The notes: a model not told the origin generated them from the letters alone. A stretch of 64,000 bases of DNA from Chrysogorgia sp. JL179-B06 (GCA_035772405.1 JAYKKM010000032.1:1766501-1830500), one strand, 5' to 3'; counted from the stretch's first letter, positions 1 through 9,911 are shown. Translations and numbers: made by a program.

Positions 1-53
1 TTATCTGAGCCAGACGAAGAAGTGCTGCTTTCATACCCTTCAATGAGAGCCAT
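1..53 (-). CDS. Partial Rep-like HUH endonuclease, second copy (N-terminus only)
   Basis: The ATG lies at 51-53 on the minus strand and the reading frame runs off the left edge of the window. The bases are identical to the first codons of the Rep-like gene that starts at 22386. About 17 residues are visible, all from the serine-rich N-terminal leader and none from the catalytic domain. The rest of this copy, including any helicase part, lies outside the window, so its integrity is unknown. It shows that the Rep-like unit is present at least twice in the same orientation. Confidence 0.7.
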   Translation of the reverse strand, partial: MALIEGYESSTSSSGSD

Positions 54-730
54 CAATTATTTAATCGTTAATTCTATTTTGTATTTTTGTGGAAGCATAC
101 ACAGCATGTGATTTCAAAAAATTTGTGTCCTATATATATAGGAATAAAGAACAAAGGAAACAAACACAAAAGAATACAAGAACAAAGGGAAAACAACGAA
201 CAAAGGAAAAGTGTTTTAGCCGTTGAAGGCTTGAGCACAATACCGAGATATAAAACCGCGCGCTTTTTAAAAACATTGCACGCACGTTTTTATGGACAAG
301 TGCGTGAGATATATTATAAATACTATTCGTGTACAATGTCGTTTTCGTTAACTTTTTAATAAATTTTAGTGAAATGTGATCGGCCAATATTTCAAAGTTC
401 CTTCTAACAGCTTACATCATAATATTAAATGCCACGCAACAATTAGCACACGTCTCACTCTGTAATAAACACTTCAAAATATTCAGACAATCAGTGACAT
501 TGAAATGTGGGACACATGGTTTGTGATTAAAATTTTTTACATAATTGTAAAATTCTTGCATAAACCCCCCTCCCCCGTTTCAATGTTGCATTTTCGTGCC
601 AAACTATAGTCGCAAATGAAGTAAGGCAGATAACCACTTCGAATTATGGTCTTACAACATTGAAAAGGGGGTGGGGGGGACTTACATTCCAGTTTCAGTC
701 AGTTGTCCCACCAAATTTGTCACTGATTGT
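1..730. repeat. Left copy of a 730-bp direct duplication
   Basis: Positions 1-730 match 22334-23064 in the same orientation. The only difference I could find is one C in a C-run (near 575 versus 22910). The duplicated block contains the 5' end of the Rep-like gene, its upstream flank and a palindromic MITE. Identity stops abruptly after CACTGATTGT in both copies. No gene is seen in 54-730 beyond this. Confidence 0.9.
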
Positions 731-734
731 CTGA
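484..734. mobile_element. Palindromic MITE upstream of Rep (left copy)
   Basis: The ends are inverted repeats: TCAGACAATCAGTGAC at 484 is mirrored by GTCACTGATTGTCTGA ending at 734. An inner mirrored pair is also present, a C-rich block near 565-590 against a G-rich block near 655-680, each next to CAACATTGAAA or its complement. There is no coding capacity. The right copy (22816-23064) is cut short at its outer end, where the minisatellite begins. The superfamily is not clear. Confidence 0.6.
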
Positions 735-911
735 GAAATTCGGGACGCAGTTGATGCACTTCAACTACGTATAACTTTGGAAGTAAGCATGGTAAACCTG
801 TCAAATTTTCAGCACAAGTTAAATGTTAATAGCAGTATTATATGGTGCCAATTAAGCAACGTGATATAATTACATGACGTCACAATAGTTTCATGTTCAG
901 TATTGTTCAAT

Positions 912-2174
912 ATGCCGATCATGAAGCAAACTCAGCACTTAACTGCCGAGCAGCGAGCTTTAGCTCTCCTAATGAGGAAAGAATTGAATTTATCGTATCG
1001 AAAGATTGCGTGGAAAACAAATATGTCAAAAACAAGTGTTGAACGAATTGTTAAACAAGACGATGTAAGATATAAAATTGTCAAAAAGGCTAAGTCTTAT
1101 CCTGGCAGGCGTAGGGCGTTATCAGAACGAGATGAGCGAAAACTGAAGAGAGCAACAGTGGCGAAGCTGGCCATAGCAACTGGTCATGCTATGCAAATTT
1201 TAAAAATGTTTTACATATTCAGACCTTTAGAAATGTATTGTTTTCAAAATATGCAGATGCTTATAAATTATCATAGCATGACCAGTTGCTATGGCCAGCT
1301 TCGCCACTGGAGAGCAATCATGCAACTAAGGGCAAAGACTCCAAATTTCACAGTAATGGAAGTTGTGCAGCGCAGCGGTATTTCAAGAACTTTAGTGTCT
1401 TACAGAACATTTGTTCGCTATATAAAACAGCTAGGATACGGTTACCTTCAAAGTCGTAAGAAAGGAGTTCTGACTACTAAAGACTTCAAAATACGTCGCA
1501 TGTTTGCTCGGACCATGGCAAGCAAACCAGCTGATTATTGGACAAACAATGTTGCATTTTACTTGGACGGTGTTTCTTTCATTTACAAGAGCAATCCCAT
1601 GAGTGATGTGTTAAAGCCAAGAGGTCGTGTTTGGCGAAAAAGGGGCGAGGGTCTACTTGTAACAACAAAAGGAAGCAAAGAGCTCGCTGGTGGAAAACGA
1701 CTACATTTTATTGTTGCCATGGCATACGGAAAAGGTGTCATTTGCGCAGAACCATATGAAAAAATGGATGGACCATACTTTGCGCGTTTTGTTCGCCGTC
1801 ACTTTCCTACGCTCTTTGAAATAACAGAGAACCAAGGTAGTGTTCCAAAATTATTTCTAATGGACAATGACCCATCACAAACTTCAGCTGTTGCAAAGAA
1901 AGCCATCCATTCTGTTGGTGCTACTATGCAAGTTATCCCAGCCAGATCTCCAGATATAAACCCCATAGAAAATTTATTCCACGTTGTGCGTAAAAACATT
2001 GAATCAGAAATATTGCAACGAAATATATTATATCAATCATGGGAGGAGTTTGTTCAAAGAGTTAAATTTCATGTATGGTCTGTTTCCCAAGAATATGTTA
2101 ATAAGACAATAGCAAGTATGCCAAATAGAATTAACGAGATTATTAGGTTAAAGGGCCGGCGTACAAAATACTAA
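912..2174 (+). CDS. Tc1/mariner-like transposase with an in-frame MITE insertion
   Basis: The first ATG in frame is at 912, giving 420 residues. The N-terminal part is helix-turn-helix-like (LTAEQRALALLMRKELNLSY), as in Tc1/mariner transposases. The catalytic core shows FYLDGVSF (first Asp), LFLMDNDPSQTS (second Asp) and SPDINPIENLF, the usual third-motif region. The family moves DNA by cut and paste at TA sites. Residues encoded by 1156-1317 are foreign: they come from a 154-bp hAT-type MITE plus its 8-bp duplication, which together add exactly 54 codons with no stop. The insertion falls between the N-terminal DNA-binding part and the catalytic core, so function is doubtful although the frame is open. 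I found no convincing TIRs around the gene. Confidence 0.8.
   Translation: MPIMKQTQHLTAEQRALALLMRKELNLSYRKIAWKTNMSKTSVERIVKQDDVRYKIVKKAKSYPGRRRALSERDERKLKRATVAKLAIATGHAMQILKMFYIFRPLEMYCFQNMQMLINYHSMTSCYGQLRHWRAIMQLRAKTPNFTVMEVVQRSGISRTLVSYRTFVRYIKQLGYGYLQSRKKGVLTTKDFKIRRMFARTMASKPADYWTNNVAFYLDGVSFIYKSNPMSDVLKPRGRVWRKRGEGLLVTTKGSKELAGGKRLHFIVAMAYGKGVICAEPYEKMDGPYFARFVRRHFPTLFEITENQGSVPKLFLMDNDPSQTSAVAKKAIHSVGATMQVIPARSPDINPIENLFHVVRKNIESEILQRNILYQSWEEFVQRVKFHVWSVSQEYVNKTIASMPNRINEIIRLKGRRTKY
1156..1309. mobile_element. hAT-type MITE, 154 bp, inside the transposase ORF
   Basis: The element starts CAGTGGCGAAGCTGG and ends with its exact reverse complement; the terminal inverted repeats are perfect over about 38 bp. 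It is flanked by a perfect 8-bp duplication GAGAGCAA (1148-1155 and 1310-1317). CAGTGGCG ends and 8-bp duplications are typical of hAT elements. Insert plus duplication is 162 bp, a multiple of three, and the host frame stays open. Confidence 0.92.
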
Positions 2175-2660
2175 TATATTTATTACGAAATTGTAACGTA
2201 AATAGTTCTTATTTTACTGTGCTTTGCTATTTGTTGGTTTGTACTAACATCTTTCCCCTGTGCTCAGTTACCCTATTTGTTGGAATATAAAATGCCCGAA
2301 TAAACGTTTACGTCTCACGTGTGTCCTTATTCGAGATCGCCGCTTACTTGAAGGTAGCGGTTTCGCGTTGCATATACGGCGGGTTTTGATAATATCAATG
2401 GCGTATGTTTTACCTGCTCCGGCTATATATAAATATTTTTTAAGTAAACGCCGAACCAAGTGGTTATTTGAGACCGACGTTTATTCGAACAAATATGGTA
2501 TATATTTTATTACAAAAGGCTTTGCATAAATAGAGTGAAAATGTTACTTTAACTTGCATTTATTAAGCTTGTGAACATTGAAAAAACATCTGCAGATAAC
2601 ATTTGACAACATATATCCATTTACCACCAGAATCTCTGAAAGTTACTGCCATTCTGCACG
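2175..2660. other. Non-coding stretch between transposase gene and Polinton, with an inverted repeat
   Basis: No gene is recognised. CCGAATAAACGTTTACGTCTC near 2295-2316 is imperfectly mirrored by GAGACCGACGTTTATTCG near 2470-2487, so roughly 2290-2490 could fold as a hairpin and may be a MITE remnant. This stretch joins directly to the iteron hairpin at 20704 once the Polinton is removed. Confidence 0.4.
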
Positions 2661-2666
2661 GATAAC
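2661..2666 (+). repeat. Polinton target site duplication, left (GATAAC)
   Basis: GATAAC at 2661-2666 is repeated exactly at 20698-20703, directly abutting the two element ends. A 6-bp duplication is the Polinton/Maverick hallmark. Confidence 0.93.
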
Positions 2667-3178
2667 AGTAGTATAGAGAGTGGGGGTACGAGCTCATTTT
2701 TTACATATTCAATGTTGAACGCGAATATAATCACCAAAACATCACTAAATTTACACCAAATCCCAAGCCCCCAAAAATTCGATGTCATTTCGGTAATTCT
2801 AAATTTACAACATACATCAAATAAGACCACAAACTCGATTTATATGCTAATAATGTGACATTTCAATATTTTTGCATGTTTTTTAAAAATAGAATGTGTC
2901 GTTTCACATTTTTCACATATTTAAAAAAGAAAGTGTCGTTTCAACATTTTCACATATTTAAAAAATAGAGAAAGTCGTTTCAACGTTTTCACATTTTTTT
3001 TCAACAAACTACTGCTGTCTCAACTCACGCGCGAAAAAAAACCACTAGATTTTCAAGTCTAGTGATGATGTTTATCCAAATGGATAGCAAAATGGTGCTC
3101 TTTTGATTGGCTAACAACATTGACTAACAAATAGCCAACTACTCTACGAATTAGTCTGTTTGTTCACTACTCTCAGTG
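2667..3178 (+). repeat. Polinton left terminal inverted repeat (512 bp)
   Basis: The block matches the reverse complement of 20186-20697 over 512 bp. I found two mismatches, both within the outer 40 bp (near 2686 and 2703). The inner end includes the last codons of the polymerase gene. A short stem CACTAGA/TCTAGTG lies at 3043-3064. Confidence 0.95.
2860..3001 (+). repeat. Degenerate tandem repeats within the TIR
   Basis: Three to four imperfect copies of a unit of about 45 bp each contain GTCGTTTCA(A/C) followed by TTTTCACATATTT and an A-run. The same array is mirrored at about 20363-20504. Terminal arrays of this kind could bind a terminal protein or integrase, but no function is shown. 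Confidence 0.6.
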
Positions 3179-6100
3179 GTGTCTCTCACTACAATGTTTT
3201 TGTGGCCATACGCGTAGGAGTCAATACCATTCTCTAAAAGGTATCGTTTGTCGTCAAAGCAGGACAGCGATACTTTATTAATTTCGTAGCTACCAATCTG
3301 ATGTTTGACACTTCTAATGGTCTTCATTGTGTGTCGCAACTGTTTCTGCTCGAGTAACACGCTTTTGTAATCTTCGTGTCTGATTACCTTTTTAATTATA
3401 TTTTTTCTAATACCTTTAGCGGTTTTCCCGCCACCTCCACCCTCTTTTAAATAGCTGTACATTTTACTGCGCAACCCGACGAACTCGACAATTGGCGTTC
3501 CAGCGCACTCATCCTTCATCTTCCCAATAACTTTCTTATTCTCTCTAAAGAAGAATGGGCTGTCTGCAGGGTAGTCGCTATTATCAAACTTTTCGCACTC
3601 CATCATAAAGTCGGAATAAACGTCGTCAGTTTTGATCGAGTACAACAGACTGTCAGTGTCAGTGAAGTGTAATCTACAGGTGTCGCTAGAGTACTTTTTC
3701 ATAATATAATTGTAGTGAAAATTGTACATCAACGTTTTACTCAAGTCTAGTATACACATACCCACATATGCAGGTCTATTTAGTGTCAACGTTTCTTTAA
3801 CTTTGTGGACAGCGACTAAATTCTCGCTAAATATTTTGCAAGACACAAACGTCGGCTTCGAGACAAGCTTTTCTAATTTCTTCGCAGTGGTCACTAATCT
3901 TACGTCCACACGCTTCCTCAAATTTTCCATCGTTTTTTCCGAACACACTGTTGTTCATCAACTTGAAGAAGTCCTTCTCAAAAGCGTTCTTAGCCGCAGT
4001 TCTTTTGACTGTGTTAAAGTCGATGTACTTGCCCAACCACTTGGATTGGTCAAACTGTAGGACCCTATGAATCTTATTGATTTTTAATCCAAGATCCACA
4101 TACAACTGCAGATTTCCGTAGTGACACACATACTTTTTTTTATCCTTCAAATTAGTCACCAACTTCTTCACACCGCCAACACTCACATTAAACTTATTTT
4201 TGATTTTCGTGCAGTACTCTGACAACATGTCGACAGTTATCTCCATCTTCTCGGGAGCCACCGGGTAATCGTTGTGTAGGTCATGTAAATGAGCTGGATA
4301 CTCCAAGTCGACTTCAAGCAGTAAGCCCTTTTTACTATCGTTGTGATAGTCGCATAGATTAGCTTTTTCTATTTCTATCTCAGTCAACCACTTGAAGCCG
4401 CCCGTAGGTAGACTTCGACTCATCGCCCATCCATACAAATTGTTGGCGTCAAGGTACATCAAATACTTCGACTCTTGCTCTTTGTCATACCCTTCCATGT
4501 ATTTATTATTCGCCACGCCGTGTCTGTTGCATATGTAGCTCACACCACCACGCATACCTAATTCTACAAACTGGAACATGTTAATGTCAGACAATAGTTC
4601 AAGTTCTACTCCAGTCATCTTTAACATAGCGTCCCAAGCCAATCCAGGCGATGTGAAATAATGACACGGGTCTAATTTATACTCGCGATGACATGTCTTT
4701 CTAAAGTTCTCAAAAACGTCGGTAAGCAAGAGCACATCACTTTTCAAATACAGGTCGTGATACCCACCCATACTCTCAACGTCGAAGTAGTGCCACACGT
4801 CGATGGCACGCTCGTACATTTCTTCCGTGATGTGCTCATCATTCAGAATGCTGTAGAAATCTTTTTTGGAGGGTAGCTCGCGCTCATCGAATTTATTAAA
4901 GGAGTCCATGTAATCATAGGGATAGACCCCCTTTCTTGTCATAAGTGTCAACCCCTCGTCGTGAAACACTTCTGACGTGTATTTGAAAGCGTCCCTTGGT
5001 AGGTTCCTTACCAAGTTGTCTAGACCACTACCCATGAACTGAAAGCTGTCCAAAAATACCAAGTTTTTTCCAAGCATGAACGCCATGTACTTCTCCATGT
5101 TGTTCGGTATCACATTTATGTCTTGACTAAACTTACCAATCTCCTGCATAATGAAATGACTATCGTAGCCACGTAAGTTGTGAAAGATCACAGGGATTTT
5201 ATCAGTCAACTTAAAGTTCACATTACAGTCACGATGTGCAGACCCTCTGTACTTACCTGACACATGACAGTGGTCTCTCACTCTAACGTCAGCGCTGGTG
5301 TACTCAACGCTACAAATATGACAACTCTTAGCCTCGTCGAAATTCTTCTTATCGACATCAGTCAGCGTCATTTCTTTGTTAAAGTGACTCTCAGATGTTT
5401 CTTTACAATATTCAACAATTTCTAACATCTCCCCGATGAACTTGTTGACTGCATTTTCACCACGATACACTTTCACTGGCTTACTATACTCATTGTCATA
5501 GCAACAAACTAGTTTATACCCATAACCGCAGTCAACGTGTCTCTGGTAAGCATTTGTGTAGCTACACTCGCTTGACAGCTTTGCTGTGTGCACCTTCTGT
5601 GTGATAGCCTCAAAGTCTGCATACACCACAAATGGTACGTTTAGCTGCCTACTAAAATTCTCGTATTTCACTTTCGCACCTTTTTGCGGCATTTTAATAG
5701 CTTGCTTCCCATTGATGACCAAACATACTTCAACATGACTTTCAAGCACGTCCGCTCGACTAAAACACTGCAGGCAATGTCTACAAAAATGTTTTCTAGC
5801 CTTATGCTCTGTCTGACGGTACATAAACTTGTTGAAATCGTGAATGTACACGTAGTGCTTGTTGCCCACATCATTAGTTATCAACAATAGGTCCATGTGG
5901 TCAGGGTACGCTTCCTTAGAAACATACACAGGGAATGGCTGCTTATTTTCATACCCGAAAACGTTGATGCTAATTTCGTTAGCCTTTTCGATCTTGTTGT
6001 AATCTTTGAGTGTGACTGGGAAGTTAATTCCATCATAATTCAACTCACTGACATGCCTAGCATTCTTTGATGTTCTATCAGAGTTTTTTCCAACAGGGAA

Positions 6101-6855
6101 CTTATGCGCTAGGTGACACCATCTAAAACACTTGTTGTCATCATCATTATTCACGTTTACCAAACCCTTCTTACTATTGCGCAACTCCTTTGGTAACGTA
6201 ATGTAGCTACTCCATTCAAAGGTCTATAAATAGCGATATTAACGTAGTGTGCATCTATTTTGTCAATAGTCCACCCAGACCCCTCAGATAACCACCCGGC
6301 TATCCGCGTCAAGATCTGTTCCGACCCACGGTTGGCAACACCTTCGATGTCACGCTCGTTAATGACGACAAACGTTTCACTGTTAAAGTAGGCAGTTTTG
6401 TACGTGGTCTTATCGAGTTCTAAAGCCTTCTCAAAAGTGACCTTAACTGTCTCTACCACTTTCATTCCGTTGGTCTCACCTAGTTCACGTCTCAAAAGAT
6501 TAATGACAGCGCTTCTACTGCCGTTTACCTGATTGATGTCTCTATCGTTAACCACCTCGACTCCATAGGACCTGGTGAACCCTCTCAGCGCTTGACTCAA
6601 CAGCCGTGGGCTATGGTCTTCAACTGCGGGTCGCGCTTCCTGATCTCTAACAAGACGGTTGTGTGTCCGACTGCCAACGTTAACTCGCCTGTTTGTCAGC
6701 GGATTAATAGTGCTGACATTTGTCGTGTCACTAAAAACACCATCTCTAACAAGTTGATTGTAGACTCGCCCGTGGACGTTGATTGCTCTACCTGTTAGTG
6801 GATTTACAACGGCTGCACCATTTCTAACAAGTGAGTTTTCTGTGACGTCATCCAT
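3151..6855 (-). pseudogene. Protein-primed DNA polymerase B (Polinton pPolB), two frameshifts
   Basis: Three consecutive minus-strand frames make one polymerase of about 1,230 codons, normal for Polintons: 6855-6157 (N-terminal part), a frame open from about 6210 to 3827, and about 3945-3151 (C-terminal part). The N-terminal part has two repeats with NPLT-R-NV and LVRD motifs, like the two-cysteine-adaptor type of large DNA viruses. The middle part has a C2H2-like finger (HFCRHCLQCF), exonuclease motifs VYADFEAI, HNLRGYDSHF and YLKSDVLLL, a Cys/His cluster (CHIC...DHCHVSGKYRG) and palm motif YLDANNLYGWA. The C-terminal part has HFTDTDSLLY, the catalytic DTDS. One single-base break lies near 6205-6215 and another in an A-run near 3935-3945. 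The last codons lie inside the left TIR. The polymerase would replicate the element from protein-primed ends. Confidence 0.93.
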
Positions 6856-6860
6856 GGCTT

Positions 6861-7430
6861 CTATATACTACACTTGTTTTTTTTCCTAAGCCACTCGTTG
6901 TAATAGCGATCACCACTCTCACACCATCCCAGCTTTGGGTACACCACCCCAAACAAATTATCGTCAAACAAGTCTTTCACCTTCCCGTCTTTGAGGTCTG
7001 ACACCTTCTTGAGTGTCTCGACTCGTCTTCTGTGGCACAACCTAATAATGTAGTACCCGTATCTGCTGACATTTCTACCCTTTACCAAATTGCATGAGTA
7101 CAACGCATTGACAACTTTCAAGAAGTCCTCTTTTATCAACTCAAGGTGCTCACCCTTCACAACGTTCCGTAGTCTCCTCCCCATCCACCAAGACCGCTTG
7201 TGAACGCTTTTTGGTCGCGTGAGCCTCATGTCGCTGTAACTCTGAGTGTAACCCCATTCTATGTCGCCACACTTTGGACACGCGTACCCACCACATTCAG
7301 TCACATTTTTCACAACGTCACAATCCGAGCAGTAGTAAATTCTGAAGGTGCCTCCACACTCAATTTGCGTCTCGCTCGCGATTTCGTCAATTGTGTAGCC
7401 GTAACTCATCTGCCTCATAAGTTTGTCCAT
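6861..7430 (-). CDS. Zinc-ribbon protein, possible late transcription factor 3-like
   Basis: The first in-frame ATG is at 7430 (189 residues, starting MDKLMRQMSYG). Two CxxC pairs, CSDC near residue 35 and CPKC near residue 54, form a zinc ribbon. A basic, helical C-terminal half with KRSWWMGRRLRNVV follows. The order of zinc ribbon then a KR-aromatic helix recalls the VLTF3-like late transcription factors of large DNA viruses, but I cannot confirm that from residues alone. It lies 5 bp upstream of the polymerase start and 26 bp after the end of the next gene, in one minus-strand block. A DNA- or RNA-binding role is inferred from the ribbon only. Confidence 0.6.
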   Translation of the reverse strand: MDKLMRQMSYGYTIDEIASETQIECGGTFRIYYCSDCDVVKNVTECGGYACPKCGDIEWGYTQSYSDMRLTRPKSVHKRSWWMGRRLRNVVKGEHLELIKEDFLKVVNALYSCNLVKGRNVSRYGYYIIRLCHRRRVETLKKVSDLKDGKVKDLFDDNLFGVVYPKLGWCESGDRYYNEWLRKKNKCSI

Positions 7431-7456
7431 CACTCTTATACTACTCCAACATTTTT

Positions 7457-7876
7457 TTACCGAGTGAGTACCCACACCGCTATTCCACTACCCAAACCTA
7501 GCGCGCTAACAAACAACAATTGGTACTCCTTCATTTCCGCACTCGGTTGGTAGTAATCCGCAACCCTCGGACTCTCAGTGAACACTCGTCCGCTGTACTG
7601 TATGGTCATCACGCTTCTAAGTTCTTCCAACGCATGGTTCGTGTCATTGATGTCAGCGTTAGCGTCTGAGAGCATTTGCCGTAAACGCTGGATCTTATCT
7701 TTCTTGGCGACCTCATTCTCATACCACGCTTCTTTCGCGCTGGCTAACTGCTCCAACGCATGGTTATGCCTTTTCATCTCAGCTTCATAACCTGTGTGAT
7801 TGAACTTTGAAAACATAAAGCCAGCGCCTGCAAAAGCCACTGCATTAAATATCCCTCCAGCCACGACACTCGCCAT
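7457..7876 (-). CDS. Polinton membrane-anchored coiled-coil protein
   Basis: This gene encodes 139 residues with an ATG at 7876. A hydrophobic N-terminus (residues about 1-25, rich in Ala, Gly and Phe) is followed by a charged, helical, probably coiled-coil middle (residues 30-95). A C-terminal hydrophobic segment, LLFVSALGLGSGIAVWVL, looks like a transmembrane helix. Proteins of this shape recur in animal Polintons next to the other small membrane proteins; the function is unknown. The next gene upstream ends 4 bp away, so the two are likely transcribed together. Confidence 0.65.
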   Translation of the reverse strand: MASVVAGGIFNAVAFAGAGFMFSKFNHTGYEAEMKRHNHALEQLASAKEAWYENEVAKKDKIQRLRQMLSDANADINDTNHALEELRSVMTIQYSGRVFTESPRVADYYQPSAEMKEYQLLFVSALGLGSGIAVWVLTR

Positions 7877-7880
7877 TAAC

Positions 7881-8117
7881 TTACGTTGATTTGAATGGGT
7901 CTGTCGGTATCCACTTTTTCGATTGCATCCATTTTACTAACAACGTTCCTGCACCAACAGCTGTAGCAAGTTTCACTGTGCCTTTAACTGTCTCTGGTGT
8001 TCCCAATGGTTCTCCCAAAGCCTTTTTAGAAATCATACTCACTGCCACAGCGCCAGTCGTAACAAGTAGCGCGTCGTACAATTCGTTCATAAGTTCTTTT
8101 CGATCGATCGCGGACAT
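7881..8117 (-). CDS. Small Polinton membrane protein (78 aa)
   Basis: The gene encodes 78 residues with an ATG at 8117. Two weakly hydrophobic stretches (ALLVTTGAVAVSMI and VKLATAVGAGTLLVKWM) are separated by a Gly/Pro turn, GEPLGTPETV, and the tail ends PTDPFKST. The layout suggests a two-pass or membrane-associated virion component. I know of no assigned function. It is packed between two other membrane-protein genes with gaps of 4 and 23 bp. Confidence 0.6.
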   Translation of the reverse strand: MSAIDRKELMNELYDALLVTTGAVAVSMISKKALGEPLGTPETVKGTVKLATAVGAGTLLVKWMQSKKWIPTDPFKST

Positions 8118-8140
8118 ATATACATTGTCGTGTGTTTTGT

Positions 8141-8488
8141 TTAAGAATCAAATGTGTCTAACGCTGGACGACGAGTTTTGTGGTTCTCTGACATACTAGC
8201 TGCTGCAGTACTCACGGGCTCTAATTGTGTCTCTTTTTCACTACTAATTGTGTACCATAGCGAAGCAGCAGCAATGACAACACCAAGTGTTCCAACAATA
8301 TAACCATAGCTCCACTCACTACCCTGTTCTTCGTTGACTATCATTTCGCGCATTTTCTTTTCTTTCGCAGCTTTCGATATCTCAGCCAACTTTTTACCAG
8401 CAGCGACGCACTTTGGGTCCTTCACCTTAACACTTTTCACATCAGTTGTGATCTTCGCTTCAACAGCCATCTGTGAGTCTTCAACCAT
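8141..8488 (-). CDS. Small single-pass membrane protein (115 aa)
   Basis: ATG at 8488 (a second in-frame ATG lies at residue 7). A Lys-rich N-terminal half includes DPKCVAAGKKLAEISKAAKE, a basic motif that recurs in small Polinton proteins. One transmembrane helix follows (residues about 62-82, YIVGTLGVVIAAASLWYTI), then a polar tail. It is the first gene of the left minus-strand block and faces the plus-strand gene at 8619 across a 130-bp divergent region. Confidence 0.6.
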   Translation of the reverse strand: MVEDSQMAVEAKITTDVKSVKVKDPKCVAAGKKLAEISKAAKEKKMREMIVNEEQGSEWSYGYIVGTLGVVIAAASLWYTISSEKETQLEPVSTAAASMSENHKTRRPALDTFDS

Positions 8489-8618
8489 CTAATACACTAT
8501 CACGTGTTATCTTACTCACAGTTGACCTCACAGATGTCTCACAGTCGACCTCACAGGTATCTCACAGTTCCAGACCAAACGCACTAAAAATTAGGATTTT
8601 TTCTGGGAGTATAACATA
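8489..8618. promoter_or_regulatory. Divergent intergenic region with 23-bp direct repeats
   Basis: The region separates divergent genes at 8488 and 8619. It holds two and a half direct repeats of a 23-bp unit starting CTCACAGT(T/C)GACCTCACAG (8515-8537, 8538-8560, partial from 8561). The next stretch is AT-rich. The position suggests a bidirectional promoter with repeated binding sites; this is inference. Confidence 0.5.
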
Positions 8619-9353
8619 ATGACTCAAGCCCGAGAAATTAGCGAAGAAGATATTGCCAACATGCTGAGAACGGCCTTTGTCAGTGTGTCTACCTCACAAG
8701 ACACCTCTGGGCCTAGCGTCTTAAACAAGTACTTCTCAACATACACACTGTTCGACCCTGACCCTGAGGGGCAGCCAAAACGGCTTAGCTCTCAGGTCCG
8801 CCATACGAGGTATCTTCTCGACGCTTGGATCGATCTTCGAGAGGAGAGAGCCAACGAGCTTGCTGATACATTAGCTGGCATAATCCCTGTGTGGTGTTAC
8901 TCATCATTCAAGTACCTTATGTTAGCAAGTGATGTCTACTTGAACAACCCTCGTAGGTCCACAGCCACATTACTCGGTAATTTCCTCCAAGTGTTCTTAG
9001 CGACCCTTATGTGGAAACCATGCCCAACCAAAGCCAAAGCGTGGCTAGATCTCGCCGCGAACCGCGACGTTCACGTTTGCAAGGTGGGGTGTAATGAGAT
9101 ACTGGGTGTGGGTGATATCAGGGACCACGTACTCTCGCCCGCCCACAGACACTTTGCGAGAGACGAAGACGTGTACACCTGTCACCCATGCGGTGTGACC
9201 GCCAACGACCCACTGTATCGCTTGAGACACGAGAGCTCACAGTCCCACCTTAAAAACTTAGAGCTTCAGCGGATATTTAACAACGAACAACAGTTGCCGC
9301 AACAGGAGAGAACATTTCTCTGGAGGTATAGTAATCATGAAGAAACTCGGTAA
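8619..9353 (+). CDS. Unknown Polinton protein with C-terminal Cys/His motifs (244 aa)
   Basis: ATG at 8619. I do not recognise a family. The C-terminal third has two possible zinc-binding units: CKVGCNEILGVGDIRDHV with a following HRHF, and CHPCGVTAND with a later HESSQSH, the second resembling a U1-type C2H2 finger. The central part (residues about 85-135) is mildly hydrophobic and Trp-containing. The gene overlaps the start of the thymidine kinase gene by 17 bp, so the two are probably expressed together. I saw no His-Asp-Cys arrangement that would make it the missing protease. Confidence 0.65.
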   Translation: MTQAREISEEDIANMLRTAFVSVSTSQDTSGPSVLNKYFSTYTLFDPDPEGQPKRLSSQVRHTRYLLDAWIDLREERANELADTLAGIIPVWCYSSFKYLMLASDVYLNNPRRSTATLLGNFLQVFLATLMWKPCPTKAKAWLDLAANRDVHVCKVGCNEILGVGDIRDHVLSPAHRHFARDEDVYTCHPCGVTANDPLYRLRHESSQSHLKNLELQRIFNNEQQLPQQERTFLWRYSNHEETR

Positions 9354-9911
9354 ACTAGAAATCGTGATTGGTCCCATGTTTGCAGGAAAAACAACAGAGA
9401 CTCTTCGTAGGTTAATCACGTTAAGTAAATCAGGGCTCAAAGTCCTCTACATGAACAACACAGGCGACACTATAGGCGAACTGACCACGCGTTCTCCACA
9501 CATCGTCAGACCATTGTTGTTGGATCAGACAGTTTACCTGCAAAGTTAATCACCAACCTCCCGAGTTCTTCCGAGATAGCTGACTATGACGTCATCGGAA
9601 TTGATGAAGGTCATTGGTACTCTGGGTTACTTCCAGTTACTCATGAGTACATTAAAGCTGGCATTCACGTCATTATTTGTGGTCTCATAACAACAGAGCA
9701 TTTAAAAAGACTTGGTGAGCTTGACACGTTGTTCCCAATGGCAGACGACATCACATTTCTAAAAGCGTATTGCGCCGTTTGTCGTGACACTTACGGAACA
9801 ACTGTTGACGCACCATTCAATTGGAGATACAACCCAGGACCATCATTCGTTGGTGGTGCTGAGCAATATCGCGCAGTGTGCAGACGTCATCATCCTTCCA
9901 CACAAAATTAA
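9337..9911 (+). pseudogene. Type II thymidine kinase, one frameshift
   Basis: The family phosphorylates thymidine to dTMP for DNA synthesis. Seen here: a P-loop GPMFAGKT at residues 12-19, an acidic IGIDEGHW motif (about 9600-9620), ICGL in the next strand, and a zinc-binding lasso region with CAVC (about 9768-9779) and a C-terminal CRRHH. The first frame ends at 9549 and the rest runs in another frame to 9911, so a single-base deletion somewhere in about 9500-9545 splits the gene. Total length, about 190 codons, is normal for the family. The gene starts inside the previous gene. Thymidine kinase is common in large DNA viruses and is not part of the usual Polinton set, so lateral gain is likely. 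Confidence 0.88.

Noticed and set aside
87..387. Open frames on both strands in the Rep flank (also 22420-22720)
   Set aside because: Low-complexity, no domain, and present only because the 730-bp block is duplicated. Probably non-coding.
3930..3950. Possible programmed -1 ribosomal frameshift in the polymerase (A-run followed by AAC)
   Set aside because: The heptamer A AAA AAC is in frame, but a -1 shift there leads quickly to a stop. The polymerase continues in the other frame, so a one-base indel is simpler.
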